Part shown: positions 56,930-64,000 of the stretch, in pieces
Numbering within the stretch: the stretch's first letter is position 1
How the letters are laid out: each line of letters begins with the position of its first letter
DNA from: Streptococcus pneumoniae
Lineage (GTDB): Bacteria; Bacillota; Bacilli; Lactobacillales; Streptococcaceae
Direction of reading: 5' to 3'
NCBI GenBank assembly: GCA_040719455.1
Contig: JBFDTN010000001.1
Span: 744,001 to 808,000 of the forward strand
DNA: 64,000 nt
The notes under the pieces: generated by a model
Told to the model about the DNA's origin: nothing
Database searches by the model: none
What the model saw: the letters and a program-made list of their open reading frames with translations, nothing else
Program-made: the position numbers and the translations under genes

Positions 56930-58074
56930 TGTAAAAATAAGTCCTCGTATTGCCCAACAATCCTATCCCATGTGTAGGTTTGTTGGATATGTTTTTTAGC
57001 ACATTGCCCTATCTCTGTAAAATCCTGCTTCTCGTCTACTTTATCAATCAAGCCAGCCAAATCCTGCTCTTTTTTGCTCCAATAATAAGCGGTATCTTCT
57101 GCCACATAGCGGTTGAAATTAACATCTAGTACCAAGTTCATATCTGTCTGCGCCAAAGCTTCAAGAAGACTAGGATTCGTGCCTCCAACCTCATGCCCAT
57201 GAAGATAAGCAAAAGCATGATTGCGTAAGTATTTCAACAATTCTTGATCATAGACTGTTCCGACAAACTTCACTCGACTATCCTTATCAAAACCTGTCTG
57301 TTGACGGAGCGTTTCAAAATAAGGATTTCCCTCGTGATTGCAGACAATGATTAAATCTCTCTCGGTTGATGACTTCATGAATTCCCGTAAAATCTGCTCA
57401 TAGTTATTTTCAGGAACAAAGCGCCCTACGATAAGATAGTACCCTTTTTCTTGACTATTCCATTTCTTGAAAAATGCTCGTACGCTCGGATGATTTTTGT
57501 CAAGTGTTGAAAGGTTTGTATCAGTCCCATAAGCAATAAACTGGGTAGGTGCCCAAGGATAACATTCCTTGATATAATCCTCAATTCCGATATTATCGGA
57601 AATCACCAAATCAGCATGCTTAGTCATCATTTTCTCAGAATATTTCAGATAAGCTTGAACTGGACGTGACCATTTACTTCGTTTCCACTCTAGCCCATCA
57701 GGATTGATAAAGAGTTTACCACCTACCGCATGAATTTTCTTCGCAAAAGAAGCGATAAAAGCACCAATGGTATTTCCTAGGATATAAAAAATCGGATGCT
57801 CAATCTTCTCCTTTTTAATCAAGGAGAGTGCATAGCGAATCGCCATCATATCATAAGCAATCACGCGCGCAGGTCCAAGCTTAGGAGGATTGATCGTAAA
57901 ACAATCCGCACCCTTATAAGTCGTATGCTGTTCTGCACTCTCATCACTCAAGCACGCCACATGATACTGGATATTTGGAGATGCCTGATGAGTGACTAAT
58001 TTTTCTACAAAGGTTTCAAAACCACCATATTTTGCTGGAAGTCCACGACTTCCAATCACAAAAACATGTTTCAT
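56926..58074 (-). CDS. RgpA/GacB-like rhamnosyltransferase (DUF1972, GT4)
   Basis: A 382-residue GT-B enzyme with FVIGSRGLPAKYGGFETFVEKL, the DUF1972 signature, and the donor-site segment LHGHEVGGTNPSLLEALAQ. GacB/RgpA put the first beta-1,4-rhamnose on the lipid-linked GlcNAc primer, so this enzyme would start backbone synthesis. It has its own extended -10 promoter about 37 bases upstream. Confidence 0.9.
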   Translation of the reverse strand: MKHVFVIGSRGLPAKYGGFETFVEKLVTHQASPNIQYHVACLSDESAEQHTTYKGADCFTINPPKLGPARVIAYDMMAIRYALSLIKKEKIEHPIFYILGNTIGAFIASFAKKIHAVGGKLFINPDGLEWKRSKWSRPVQAYLKYSEKMMTKHADLVISDNIGIEDYIKECYPWAPTQFIAYGTDTNLSTLDKNHPSVRAFFKKWNSQEKGYYLIVGRFVPENNYEQILREFMKSSTERDLIIVCNHEGNPYFETLRQQTGFDKDSRVKFVGTVYDQELLKYLRNHAFAYLHGHEVGGTNPSLLEALAQTDMNLVLDVNFNRYVAEDTAYYWSKKEQDLAGLIDKVDEKQDFTEIGQCAKKHIQQTYTWDRIVGQYEDLFLQ

Positions 58075-58109
58075 TCTCTTCCTCGATTCAAGATTTTACA
58101 ATCCATTCT

Positions 58110-58118
58110 ATTATACCA
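58110..58118 (-). promoter_or_regulatory. Extended -10 promoter ahead of the rgpA-like gene
   Basis: TGGTATAAT on the minus strand, 36 bases before the start and just after the hairpin at 58150-58174. It allows the backbone and export genes to be made separately from rmlD and the side-chain genes. Confidence 0.55.
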
Positions 58119-58149
58119 CTTTATCCAGTATTTGCCTAATAAAACTAGA

Positions 58150-58174
58150 AAGAGCCAGCGAAAGCTAGCTCTTA
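58150..58174 (-). terminator. Hairpin after rmlD
   Basis: AAGAGCTAGC pairs with GCTGGCTCTT (one G-T pair) around TTTC; the tail TCTAGTTTT is weak for termination. It probably lowers read-through from rmlD to the rgpA-like gene. Confidence 0.5.
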
Positions 58175-58178
58175 ATTC

Positions 58179-59030
58179 TTATTTTTTCTCTTGGCGGTAA
58201 AATTCCTTCAAAGCATCTTGCCAGGTCGGAATGACAAAACCTGTTTCTTTTGCCTTTTGCAAGCTCATCGTTGAGTTAAATGGGCGTTTTGCTTTAGCTG
58301 GGAATTGGCTTGAATCAACTGGCAATACCTTGGTATCGGTATCTTTCAAAATCTCTGTCGCAAAGTCGAACCAAGTGGTGTCTTCTTTAGCATCGTTTGA
58401 TAAATGATAGTAGCCAAATGCCTGCTTGGTATCGACTAGGTGAACCATAAATTCTGCCAAGGTACGTGTCCAAGTAGGACGGCCATGCTGGTCATTGACA
58501 ACGGTCAAGGTGTCACGAGTTTGGGCAAGATTTTGCATGGTAAAGACGAAGTTTTTCCCATAGTTTCCAAATACCCAAGCCGTACGGACTGTATAGAACT
58601 TGCTAGCATATTTCTCAACTGCTTCTTCACCCAAGCGCTTGGTGCGACCGTATTCAGATTGAGGATCTGGCTGGTCATCAACCTGCCATTCTTGACCGAC
58701 TGGCAAATCTCCGTTAAAGACGTAGTCTGTCGAGATGTAGACTAGGGTTGCGCCGTACTGCTCAGCAGCTTTTGCGATATTTTCAGAACCTGTCACGTTA
58801 ATGGCATAGTTCAATTCTTTTCCTTCATCTTCTGCCATATCCACGGCTGTATAAGCTGCGCAGTGATAAACGACACTCGGCTTTACTTCCTCAAAAAATG
58901 CTGCTACTTTTTCAGCATTGGTAATATCCATTTCTGCCACATCTGCTGCGACATACTCGACACCACGCTCATCCAAAAGATGACGTAACTCTGTTCCTAA
59001 TTGACCATTACTACCTGTAATTAAAATCAT
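58179..59030 (-). CDS. rmlD: dTDP-4-dehydrorhamnose reductase RmlD
   Basis: A 283-residue NAD(P)H enzyme making dTDP-L-rhamnose, the sugar donor for this cluster. GSNGQLG at 6-12, VYHCAAYTAVD, YISTDYVFNG and SEYGRTKRLGE with the catalytic Y-x3-K. The rest of the rhamnose pathway (rmlA, B, C) is not in the window. Located between the side-chain module and the rhamnan genes, like gacA ahead of gacB. Confidence 0.95.
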   Translation of the reverse strand: MILITGSNGQLGTELRHLLDERGVEYVAADVAEMDITNAEKVAAFFEEVKPSVVYHCAAYTAVDMAEDEGKELNYAINVTGSENIAKAAEQYGATLVYISTDYVFNGDLPVGQEWQVDDQPDPQSEYGRTKRLGEEAVEKYASKFYTVRTAWVFGNYGKNFVFTMQNLAQTRDTLTVVNDQHGRPTWTRTLAEFMVHLVDTKQAFGYYHLSNDAKEDTTWFDFATEILKDTDTKVLPVDSSQFPAKAKRPFNSTMSLQKAKETGFVIPTWQDALKEFYRQEKK

Positions 59031-59047
59031 GTTGTACTCCCTTTAAG

Positions 59048-60025
59048 CTACTTTTTATTTTTACAATACATTACTGAAAACAATTTCATTAAATGAAAAA
59101 TTTCAAAACAACGGAAAATAATTAGTATTCCTTTTATATTCCACCTCTCATCAGCAACTTTCTTAGATAAAGGTGATAAATTTGAATATAAATCATTTTC
59201 CCTTATCCAATGATTTATTTTTCTATATTGTTCAAGAAAATCAGTAGGCGCTGATTCTCGTCCACCGTCTAGTAGCCAATAAACAGTAAATTTACGAATG
59301 AAAAATTTCAGTAAGTCTATTTCATAAAATTGTTTCGGGATACGTTTCTTAATTTCATCTAAAAAAGAACAGATATCTAATTCCTTAGAAAAACCTTTAT
59401 TGAGGGTGTTTGAGGCACTCTGTTCATTATCAAGCCAATAATAGCCTATATAGGGAATTGAGAGAATTTTTTTTGTTCTTGAATAGATATCTAGGTTAAA
59501 TAAAACATCTTCTCCTAATGAAAAATCAGGAAATACAATAGATTCCTCATCTAAGAACTGTTTTCTAAATATTCTCCCCCACGGTACAATTACTTTATAC
59601 TTAGACCAAGGTCCACCTTGTAATTTTTGAGAAAACAAAATATCCCCTTGACTATTTACTCTATGGCACCCACTGATTACTACATCCATCTTATGATTAT
59701 ATGCAGGAAGAAGTAAATTTTCTATATAATCTTTTGCAACATAATCATCACTATCTACAAATGTAATATATTCACCTTCTGCAACAGATAGCCCTAAATT
59801 TCTAGCAGATGCTACACCACTATTCTCTTGAGTCAATACTTTTACTATATCCGGATAATTTTGTGCATACCTATTTAGAATATCTAAGGATTTATCCTTA
59901 GACCCGTCATTAACCGCAATAATTTCTATATTTTTATATGTTTGCTGTAACAAAGATTCAAAACAAACTTTAAGGTACCGTTCAGCGTTATATACTGGAA
60001 TAATAATACTTACTTTCTGATTCAT
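59048..60025 (-). CDS. GT2 family glycosyltransferase (capsular type)
   Basis: A 325-residue enzyme with VSIIIPVYNAERYLKVCFESL, AVNDGSKDKS and TFVDSDDYVAKDYIENL (DxD as DSD). The second half is hydrophobic/aromatic without a clear membrane helix, and ends FEIFHLMKLFSVMYCKNKK. Similar enzymes add side-chain sugars in capsule loci. AT-rich, and overlaps the flippase gene by 4 bases, so it belongs to the side-chain module; sugar unknown. Confidence 0.82.
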   Translation of the reverse strand: MNQKVSIIIPVYNAERYLKVCFESLLQQTYKNIEIIAVNDGSKDKSLDILNRYAQNYPDIVKVLTQENSGVASARNLGLSVAEGEYITFVDSDDYVAKDYIENLLLPAYNHKMDVVISGCHRVNSQGDILFSQKLQGGPWSKYKVIVPWGRIFRKQFLDEESIVFPDFSLGEDVLFNLDIYSRTKKILSIPYIGYYWLDNEQSASNTLNKGFSKELDICSFLDEIKKRIPKQFYEIDLLKFFIRKFTVYWLLDGGRESAPTDFLEQYRKINHWIRENDLYSNLSPLSKKVADERWNIKGILIIFRCFEIFHLMKLFSVMYCKNKK

Positions 60026-61278
60026 TCACTCATTTGCTCCTTTCGTGTAATAAAAATATAAATAGCAATCAAAGATAGTAACCAAGAAATCATTGACAAT
60101 AGAAAACTATAGGAAGCTCCTAAAATACCATAAATAGATACTAGAGAATCAGAAATTAACGCTGAAACAACAAAAGCAAAAATATGAGCTAATACTAGCC
60201 AATGCTGTTTCCTTAATACAGTTATAATATTATCAAATACAGATGAAAATGAACTAAATACTCCGCCAATCATTAATATCATAAAAGCTTGTTGATAGGC
60301 TTGTAATTTCGTTCCATATACAAAACCTAAAACAGGAATTCCTAAAAAATAACTCATCACTAAAATAAAAATAGAAAAAATTCCTAATACTGCAAAAATA
60401 CGATTTTTTAAAGAATTGTAAGCAATCATATTTCTCTTACTATAGTGTAGTGCCATTTCTGTGATCAAAGGACGTAAAAACAACATCGTCAAGTTCAGTA
60501 CAAACACAGGCATAAATAAAATATTAAATAATTTTTGACTACCTTCTGCTACCTGTCCCGTCTCCAATAACTTATCCAAAGAATATTTAGGTTGATTATA
60601 TATGTATACTAATAAAAAACCATTTAAAAATAAAGGGATATTTTCTTGTAATAAATCTTTTACTCTACTAAGTGACTGACCTTTTATACAAATAGTTTCA
60701 AAGAATCTGATTTTTAGAAGATCAAATGACAAAATGCAAGTAATTGATACTATACATACTATTACTAGAGATAGTATGAGATTCCTTGTCATATAAGTTA
60801 CTAGGGTAAAAGACAGAAAAATCATAGCATTTCTATACACCAAAGACTTAGAAGCGATATCCAATCTTTGCTTTTGTTGAAATAACCCCTGAAATACATC
60901 AGATAAAGCATCGGTTAGTCGATAGAGACAAATTATTAGGATAATTACAGCTTTATACCCCTCATATCCTTTAATCCAAATATAGATACATACCGCTATG
61001 GCCATCCCTAAACAACTTAAAAGTCTAGCAACAAAATACTCATTAAATGTATATTTAGGTTGCATATCCGTTGATTGGAAATTCCGAACCTGAAACAATC
61101 CTATCACAACGAATAAATTCCCAATAGCATAAGCAATGCTAAAGATATCTGCTTCAAAATCAGTCAAGGTTCGCGATACAACCAATAATAGTAAAACAGA
61201 AATCGCAGCGGTCGATAGACTACCTAGAATATTCCACAGAAATATCTTTTGAGGAGACGGAGTAGTTTCACTCATCAT
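60022..61278 (-). CDS. Wzx-type flippase (GacK-like)
   Basis: A 418-residue membrane protein with about twelve helices and few charged loops, typical of polysaccharide flippases. Notable are the start FLWNILGSLSTAAISVLLLLVVSR and YRLTDALSDVFQGLFQQ in the middle, both family-like. It would turn undecaprenyl-phosphate-linked side-chain sugars outward. It follows the GacI/GacJ-like pair with overlaps, as in the group A carbohydrate locus (gacI-gacJ-gacK). Confidence 0.82.
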   Translation of the reverse strand: MMSETTPSPQKIFLWNILGSLSTAAISVLLLLVVSRTLTDFEADIFSIAYAIGNLFVVIGLFQVRNFQSTDMQPKYTFNEYFVARLLSCLGMAIAVCIYIWIKGYEGYKAVIILIICLYRLTDALSDVFQGLFQQKQRLDIASKSLVYRNAMIFLSFTLVTYMTRNLILSLVIVCIVSITCILSFDLLKIRFFETICIKGQSLSRVKDLLQENIPLFLNGFLLVYIYNQPKYSLDKLLETGQVAEGSQKLFNILFMPVFVLNLTMLFLRPLITEMALHYSKRNMIAYNSLKNRIFAVLGIFSIFILVMSYFLGIPVLGFVYGTKLQAYQQAFMILMIGGVFSSFSSVFDNIITVLRKQHWLVLAHIFAFVVSALISDSLVSIYGILGASYSFLLSMISWLLSLIAIYIFITRKEQMSE

Positions 61279-61618
61279 GAGATTGCAACTCCTTATCTAT
61301 CAATGCTATTTTTTGACTAAGTTGTTTAATTTTATGGGCATGACTTGACACAATATTTGTTAAGGAAAAGATAATTCCCAAACTCAAGCACAATCCTACA
61401 AAAAACAGAAGATTTGTCGGTGAGTAAATCCCAACCAAAGCAGATATATAATCTAAAATCTGAGGAAACCAAACTAAGAATAATAAGGCAAGCGATAAAA
61501 GAAACCAAGATAAGGCATAGCGGATATTTAATTGGTGTTTCCTAATAAGCTGTAACATCCACATCAAAAAAAGAACAATAATCACAGATATGAACATACG
61601 CGCTGTAAGACTAAGCAT
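61268..61618 (-). CDS. DUF2304 small membrane protein (GacJ-like)
   Basis: A 116-residue protein with three helices (about 8-23, 33-56, 66-88) and a charged C-terminal helix (HAHKIKQLSQKIALIDKEL). DUF2304 proteins pair with GT2 polyprenyl-phosphate glycosyltransferases; GacJ boosts GacI activity in group A streptococci. Its start overlaps the GT gene by 8 bases and its end overlaps the flippase start by 11, which supports a working unit. Confidence 0.8.
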   Translation of the reverse strand: MLSLTARMFISVIIVLFLMWMLQLIRKHQLNIRYALSWFLLSLALLFLVWFPQILDYISALVGIYSPTNLLFFVGLCLSLGIIFSLTNIVSSHAHKIKQLSQKIALIDKELQSHDE

Positions 61619-62312
61619 GCTCTCTCCCCCTTAATTTTACAATCAAAATAGCTAGACTAACCTTAAACATGTAGTAAATAGATTTTCTCAATGAAATAGA
61701 AGAGACTCCTCCTTGCCTTTCTTTCATAATCACAGGAATTTCTTTAATCATATAATGATTATGCAGGACATCTACCACCGTCTCTGGTTCTGGATAATCT
61801 TGAGGATAATTTATTGCAAATTTTTCAATGAGGGCTCTATTGACCATTCTCAATCCAGATGTAGCATCTGTAATCGTTTTCCCTGTCAATAATTTGATAA
61901 GCCTTGTAAAATACCGAATACCGATTCGTCTTGCAAACGATGATTGGAAACCTTCATTTTTGATAAAACGAGAACCGATTACCATATCCACTTGCTCTTC
62001 TTTTAATACACTTGCCATTTCTTCTAAAAAAGCAGGATCGTGCTGACCATCCCCATCTACCTGTACTGCAATATCATATTGATATTTTTTAGCATATAGA
62101 TAGCCAGTCTGCACTGCACCGCCGATCCCTAGGTTAATGGGAAGGTCAACTACATTATAACCATTTTTCTTACAAACTTCTAATGTATTATCTGTTGAGC
62201 AGTCATTGATAATCACATAATCAAAATGTGGTGCTTTTTCTTTGATTGCTTGAATCGTATTTTCAATGTTACTACTTTCATTATAAGCTGGTATAATAAT
62301 CAACTTCTTCAC
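61611..62312 (-). CDS. Polyprenyl-phosphate glycosyltransferase, GacI-like (GT2)
   Basis: A 233-residue GT-A enzyme: KLIIIPAYNESSNIENTI, INDCSTDNTLEV and VQVDGDGQHDPAFLEEM (D-x-D as DGD). DATSGLRMVNRALIEKF and ERQGGVSSIS are DPM1/GacI-like. It lacks the two C-terminal helices of GtrB and depends on its DUF2304 partner. Likely product: undecaprenyl-phosphate-linked GlcNAc or another hexose, the donor for outside side-chain addition. Confidence 0.85.
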   Translation of the reverse strand: MKKLIIIPAYNESSNIENTIQAIKEKAPHFDYVIINDCSTDNTLEVCKKNGYNVVDLPINLGIGGAVQTGYLYAKKYQYDIAVQVDGDGQHDPAFLEEMASVLKEEQVDMVIGSRFIKNEGFQSSFARRIGIRYFTRLIKLLTGKTITDATSGLRMVNRALIEKFAINYPQDYPEPETVVDVLHNHYMIKEIPVIMKERQGGVSSISLRKSIYYMFKVSLAILIVKLRGREHA

Positions 62313-62335
62313 GTTCGTTCATTTCTCCAATACTG

Positions 62336-63115
62336 TTATTGACTGTTGGTATGCTGACTTTTTTCATAAAATTTCATTAGAAAAGATGCGATAAAGCTAG
62401 GCCACATCAACTGATACATATACATATCTTCTTTACTGCGTGTATTATCTGAAATCGTCGCAGTAGTTTCAGAATCTCCATGAATACGATGATACATCAG
62501 CTTTTCCGGAATATAAACAAAGCGACCTTGATAGTGCTCATTGATATCATACCAAGCATACCAATCCAAAGATGTCTTCAAATCTTCACGGAAAGAAAAT
62601 CCTGATAATTTGGCGCGATTGTAACTAACAGCCGGACAACAAATCGGATTTCCAAGAGCCAATACTCTCTTCTTCCAAAATTTAGAGCTTGGAAAGAGAG
62701 ACATTGTGCGTAACATCCATGTCTTAATTTTTAAATTGCGATTAGGAGGTACGACTTGTTGATCACGATATTCTGCATAGTCTGAAAAAACAATCGTTGC
62801 ATCTTTATATTGACGGAATTTTTCTATGATGGACTTTGTATATTCATGCTCATATAGATCATCTTGATGGGCAATGGTTACATACGGCGTGCTCACAAAT
62901 GACATGGCTTGATTCCAATCACGACCAATACCGCCTCCTTGTCCTGTTTTAAGCAATAATCCATACTTCTGACAAACTTCTTCAACATAAGAATTTGTTT
63001 TATGGATATAGACAAAAATTTCTGATGGTACTGTTTGATGAATCAACGATTGGATACACTCTTCTAAAAACGGACTTTCTCCATAAGCTGACACCACAAA
63101 CGTGTGTTCTAACAT
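62336..63115 (-). CDS. GT2 family glycosyltransferase
   Basis: A 259-residue enzyme: HTFVVSAYGESPFLEECIQSL, then GGIGRDWNQAMSFVSTPYVTI and AHQDDLYEHEYT, where HQDD stands for the metal-binding DxD. It has no membrane helix. Predicted to transfer a sugar within the cytoplasm for the side chain. Six bases behind the GtrB-like gene, so co-transcribed; donor and acceptor unknown. Confidence 0.8.
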   Translation of the reverse strand: MLEHTFVVSAYGESPFLEECIQSLIHQTVPSEIFVYIHKTNSYVEEVCQKYGLLLKTGQGGGIGRDWNQAMSFVSTPYVTIAHQDDLYEHEYTKSIIEKFRQYKDATIVFSDYAEYRDQQVVPPNRNLKIKTWMLRTMSLFPSSKFWKKRVLALGNPICCPAVSYNRAKLSGFSFREDLKTSLDWYAWYDINEHYQGRFVYIPEKLMYHRIHGDSETTATISDNTRSKEDMYMYQLMWPSFIASFLMKFYEKSQHTNSQ

Positions 63116-63121
63116 CTTCTT

Positions 63122-64000
63122 CTACCTTTCTTGTTGACTACTCTCTTTAACAATATAAATCGGACGTTTCTTGGTTTCCATAAAGATTTTTCCGATATAT
63201 TTCCCAAGAATACCGATGCTCAACAGCTGGAATCCTCCTAAAAAGAGAATAATAGACACCATAGATGGCCAACCGGAAGTCGGATCGCCAAAAATCAAGG
63301 TTCTGACAATGACAATCCCCATCAAGATAAATGCTAAGAAACAAGCAGTCATCCCTGCAACAAAGGCAATGGTCAACGGAGCATCGGAAAAGTTAACGAT
63401 TCCCTCCAAAGAATAGCTAAAAAGCTGCCAGAAATTCCAGCTAGTCGTCCCTGCAACACGTTCAACATTTTTGTATTCCAAATAGGTAGTCTTAAAACCA
63501 ACCCATGCAAAAATTCCTTTTGAGAACCGATTATACTCTGTCACTTCTAAGATGGCATCCACCATGGAGCGTCTCATGAGGCGAAAATCACGGGCACCAT
63601 CAACCATCTCCACTTGACTGATTCGATTGATGAGTTTATAAAAAAGCTTGGCAAAAAAGCTCCGAATAGGAGGTTCTCCGTCTCGTGTCGTCCGTCTAGT
63701 CCCTACACAGTCTAGGTCTAAATCTTCCTCTAGCATAGCCTTCATCTGCACCAGTAGTTCAGGTGGATCTTGCAAATCCACATCCATAACGGTCACTAAA
63801 TCACCTTTAGCATACTCTAAACCTGCGTAAAGGGCTGCTTCCTTGCCAAAATTTCTCGAAAATGAAAGATAGTGGACATGATGGTGACTGCTACTCAAAT
63901 CCCGTAAGACTTCAAGCGTCCTATCTCGCGAACCATCATTGATAAAAATGTATTCAATTTCTGTTTGTAGTTGAGCTTTAATCTTCTCGACCTCTGCAAA
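63122..64000 (-). CDS. GtrB/DPM-type glycosyltransferase with C-terminal helices (start outside window)
   Basis: The last 292 residues of a GT2 enzyme open at the window edge. FINDGSRDRTLEVLRDL and VMDVDLQDPPELL hold the metal motif, and SFSRNFGKEAALYAG and GARDFRLMRRSMVDAIL are GtrB hallmarks. Two helices at the end (LTIAFVAGMTACFLAFIL and SIILFLGGFQLLSIGIL) anchor it. Such enzymes load glucose or a similar hexose on undecaprenyl phosphate; a second such enzyme besides the GacI-like one suggests two lipid-linked sugar donors. About 20-30 N-terminal residues are missing. Confidence 0.88.
   Translation of the reverse strand, partial: FAEVEKIKAQLQTEIEYIFINDGSRDRTLEVLRDLSSSHHHVHYLSFSRNFGKEAALYAGLEYAKGDLVTVMDVDLQDPPELLVQMKAMLEEDLDLDCVGTRRTTRDGEPPIRSFFAKLFYKLINRISQVEMVDGARDFRLMRRSMVDAILEVTEYNRFSKGIFAWVGFKTTYLEYKNVERVAGTTSWNFWQLFSYSLEGIVNFSDAPLTIAFVAGMTACFLAFILMGIVIVRTLIFGDPTSGWPSMVSIILFLGGFQLLSIGILGKYIGKIFMETKKRPIYIVKESSQQER

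Overview
The window reads as chromosomal DNA of an oral (viridans-type) Streptococcus of the mitis/sanguinis group. The evidence is its low-GC codon use, the divergent gyrA/ldh pair with srtA behind gyrA, the murB-potABCD block, mntE beside pcrA, and a rhamnose-type cell-wall polysaccharide locus like the rgp/gac/scc loci of other streptococci. S. pneumoniae is unlikely because of that rhamnan locus. No prophage, insertion sequence, CRISPR array, rRNA or tRNA gene was seen. Nearly all genes are on the minus strand; the exceptions are mntE, a polysaccharide deacetylase, ldh and a ferredoxin.

Layout from low to high coordinates (minus-strand transcription runs right to left). 1-3.1 kb: high-affinity phosphate uptake, pstSCAB, with pstB cut by the window edge. 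3.2-6 kb: spxA1, a UPF0223 gene, an inositol-phosphatase-family gene and an rRNA m5C methyltransferase in a tight run. 6.1-9.2 kb: ribF, truB and a DUF2130 coiled-coil protein. 9.3-13.3 kb: thyA, a small membrane protein, dihydrofolate reductase, a 56-residue protein, clpX and ysxC. 13.6-14.8 kb: an AT-rich insert with a TfoX-N-domain protein and an unusual histidine phosphatase. 15-21 kb: glucokinase, then an operon DUF1149-degV-dapB-cca-ABC-F ATPase. 21.2-24.8 kb: pcrA and, divergently, the manganese exporter mntE. 24.8-27.7 kb: a polar amino-acid ABC transporter with an embedded B3/B4-domain gene. 27.9-28.4 kb: a signal-peptidase-like protein without a visible catalytic serine, with a CodY-like box in its promoter. 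28.5-33.4 kb: murB-potABCD. 33.6-36.6 kb: hom-thrB and a RarD-type transporter. 36.8-42.2 kb: a deacetylase, srtA, gyrA and ldh. 42.2-43.2 kb: hairpin-rich repeats and a decayed HAD-hydrolase gene. 43.3-46.5 kb: infC-rpmI-rplT with an attenuator leader, cmk, a LysM-type surface protein, ferredoxin and EbsA.

46.6-64 kb is a long cell-wall polysaccharide cluster. It contains rmlD, RgpA/GacB- and RgpB/GacC-like rhamnosyltransferases, a Wzm/Wzt ABC exporter (RgpC/D), three further cytoplasmic glycosyltransferases, a polytopic DUF2142 protein and a GacH-like glycerol-phosphate transferase. Upstream lies a GacI/GacJ/GacK-like side-chain module (polyprenyl-phosphate glycosyltransferase, DUF2304 protein, flippase) with more GT2 enzymes. 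Together these suggest a rhamnan backbone exported by the ABC transporter and decorated outside the membrane by lipid-linked sugars and glycerol phosphate. RgpE/RgpF-type enzymes are not seen; a coiled-coil GT, a WsaF-like GT and a GT2 occupy their place.

Most interesting non-coding signals: a structured candidate leader of potA with an eight-codon ORF overlapping the potA TTG start; an inverted-repeat family with two copies whose arms differ by compensatory changes; a ferredoxin promoter that appears to make a leaderless mRNA; and a non-AUG start for infC. All calls come from reading the sequence; no searches were run.
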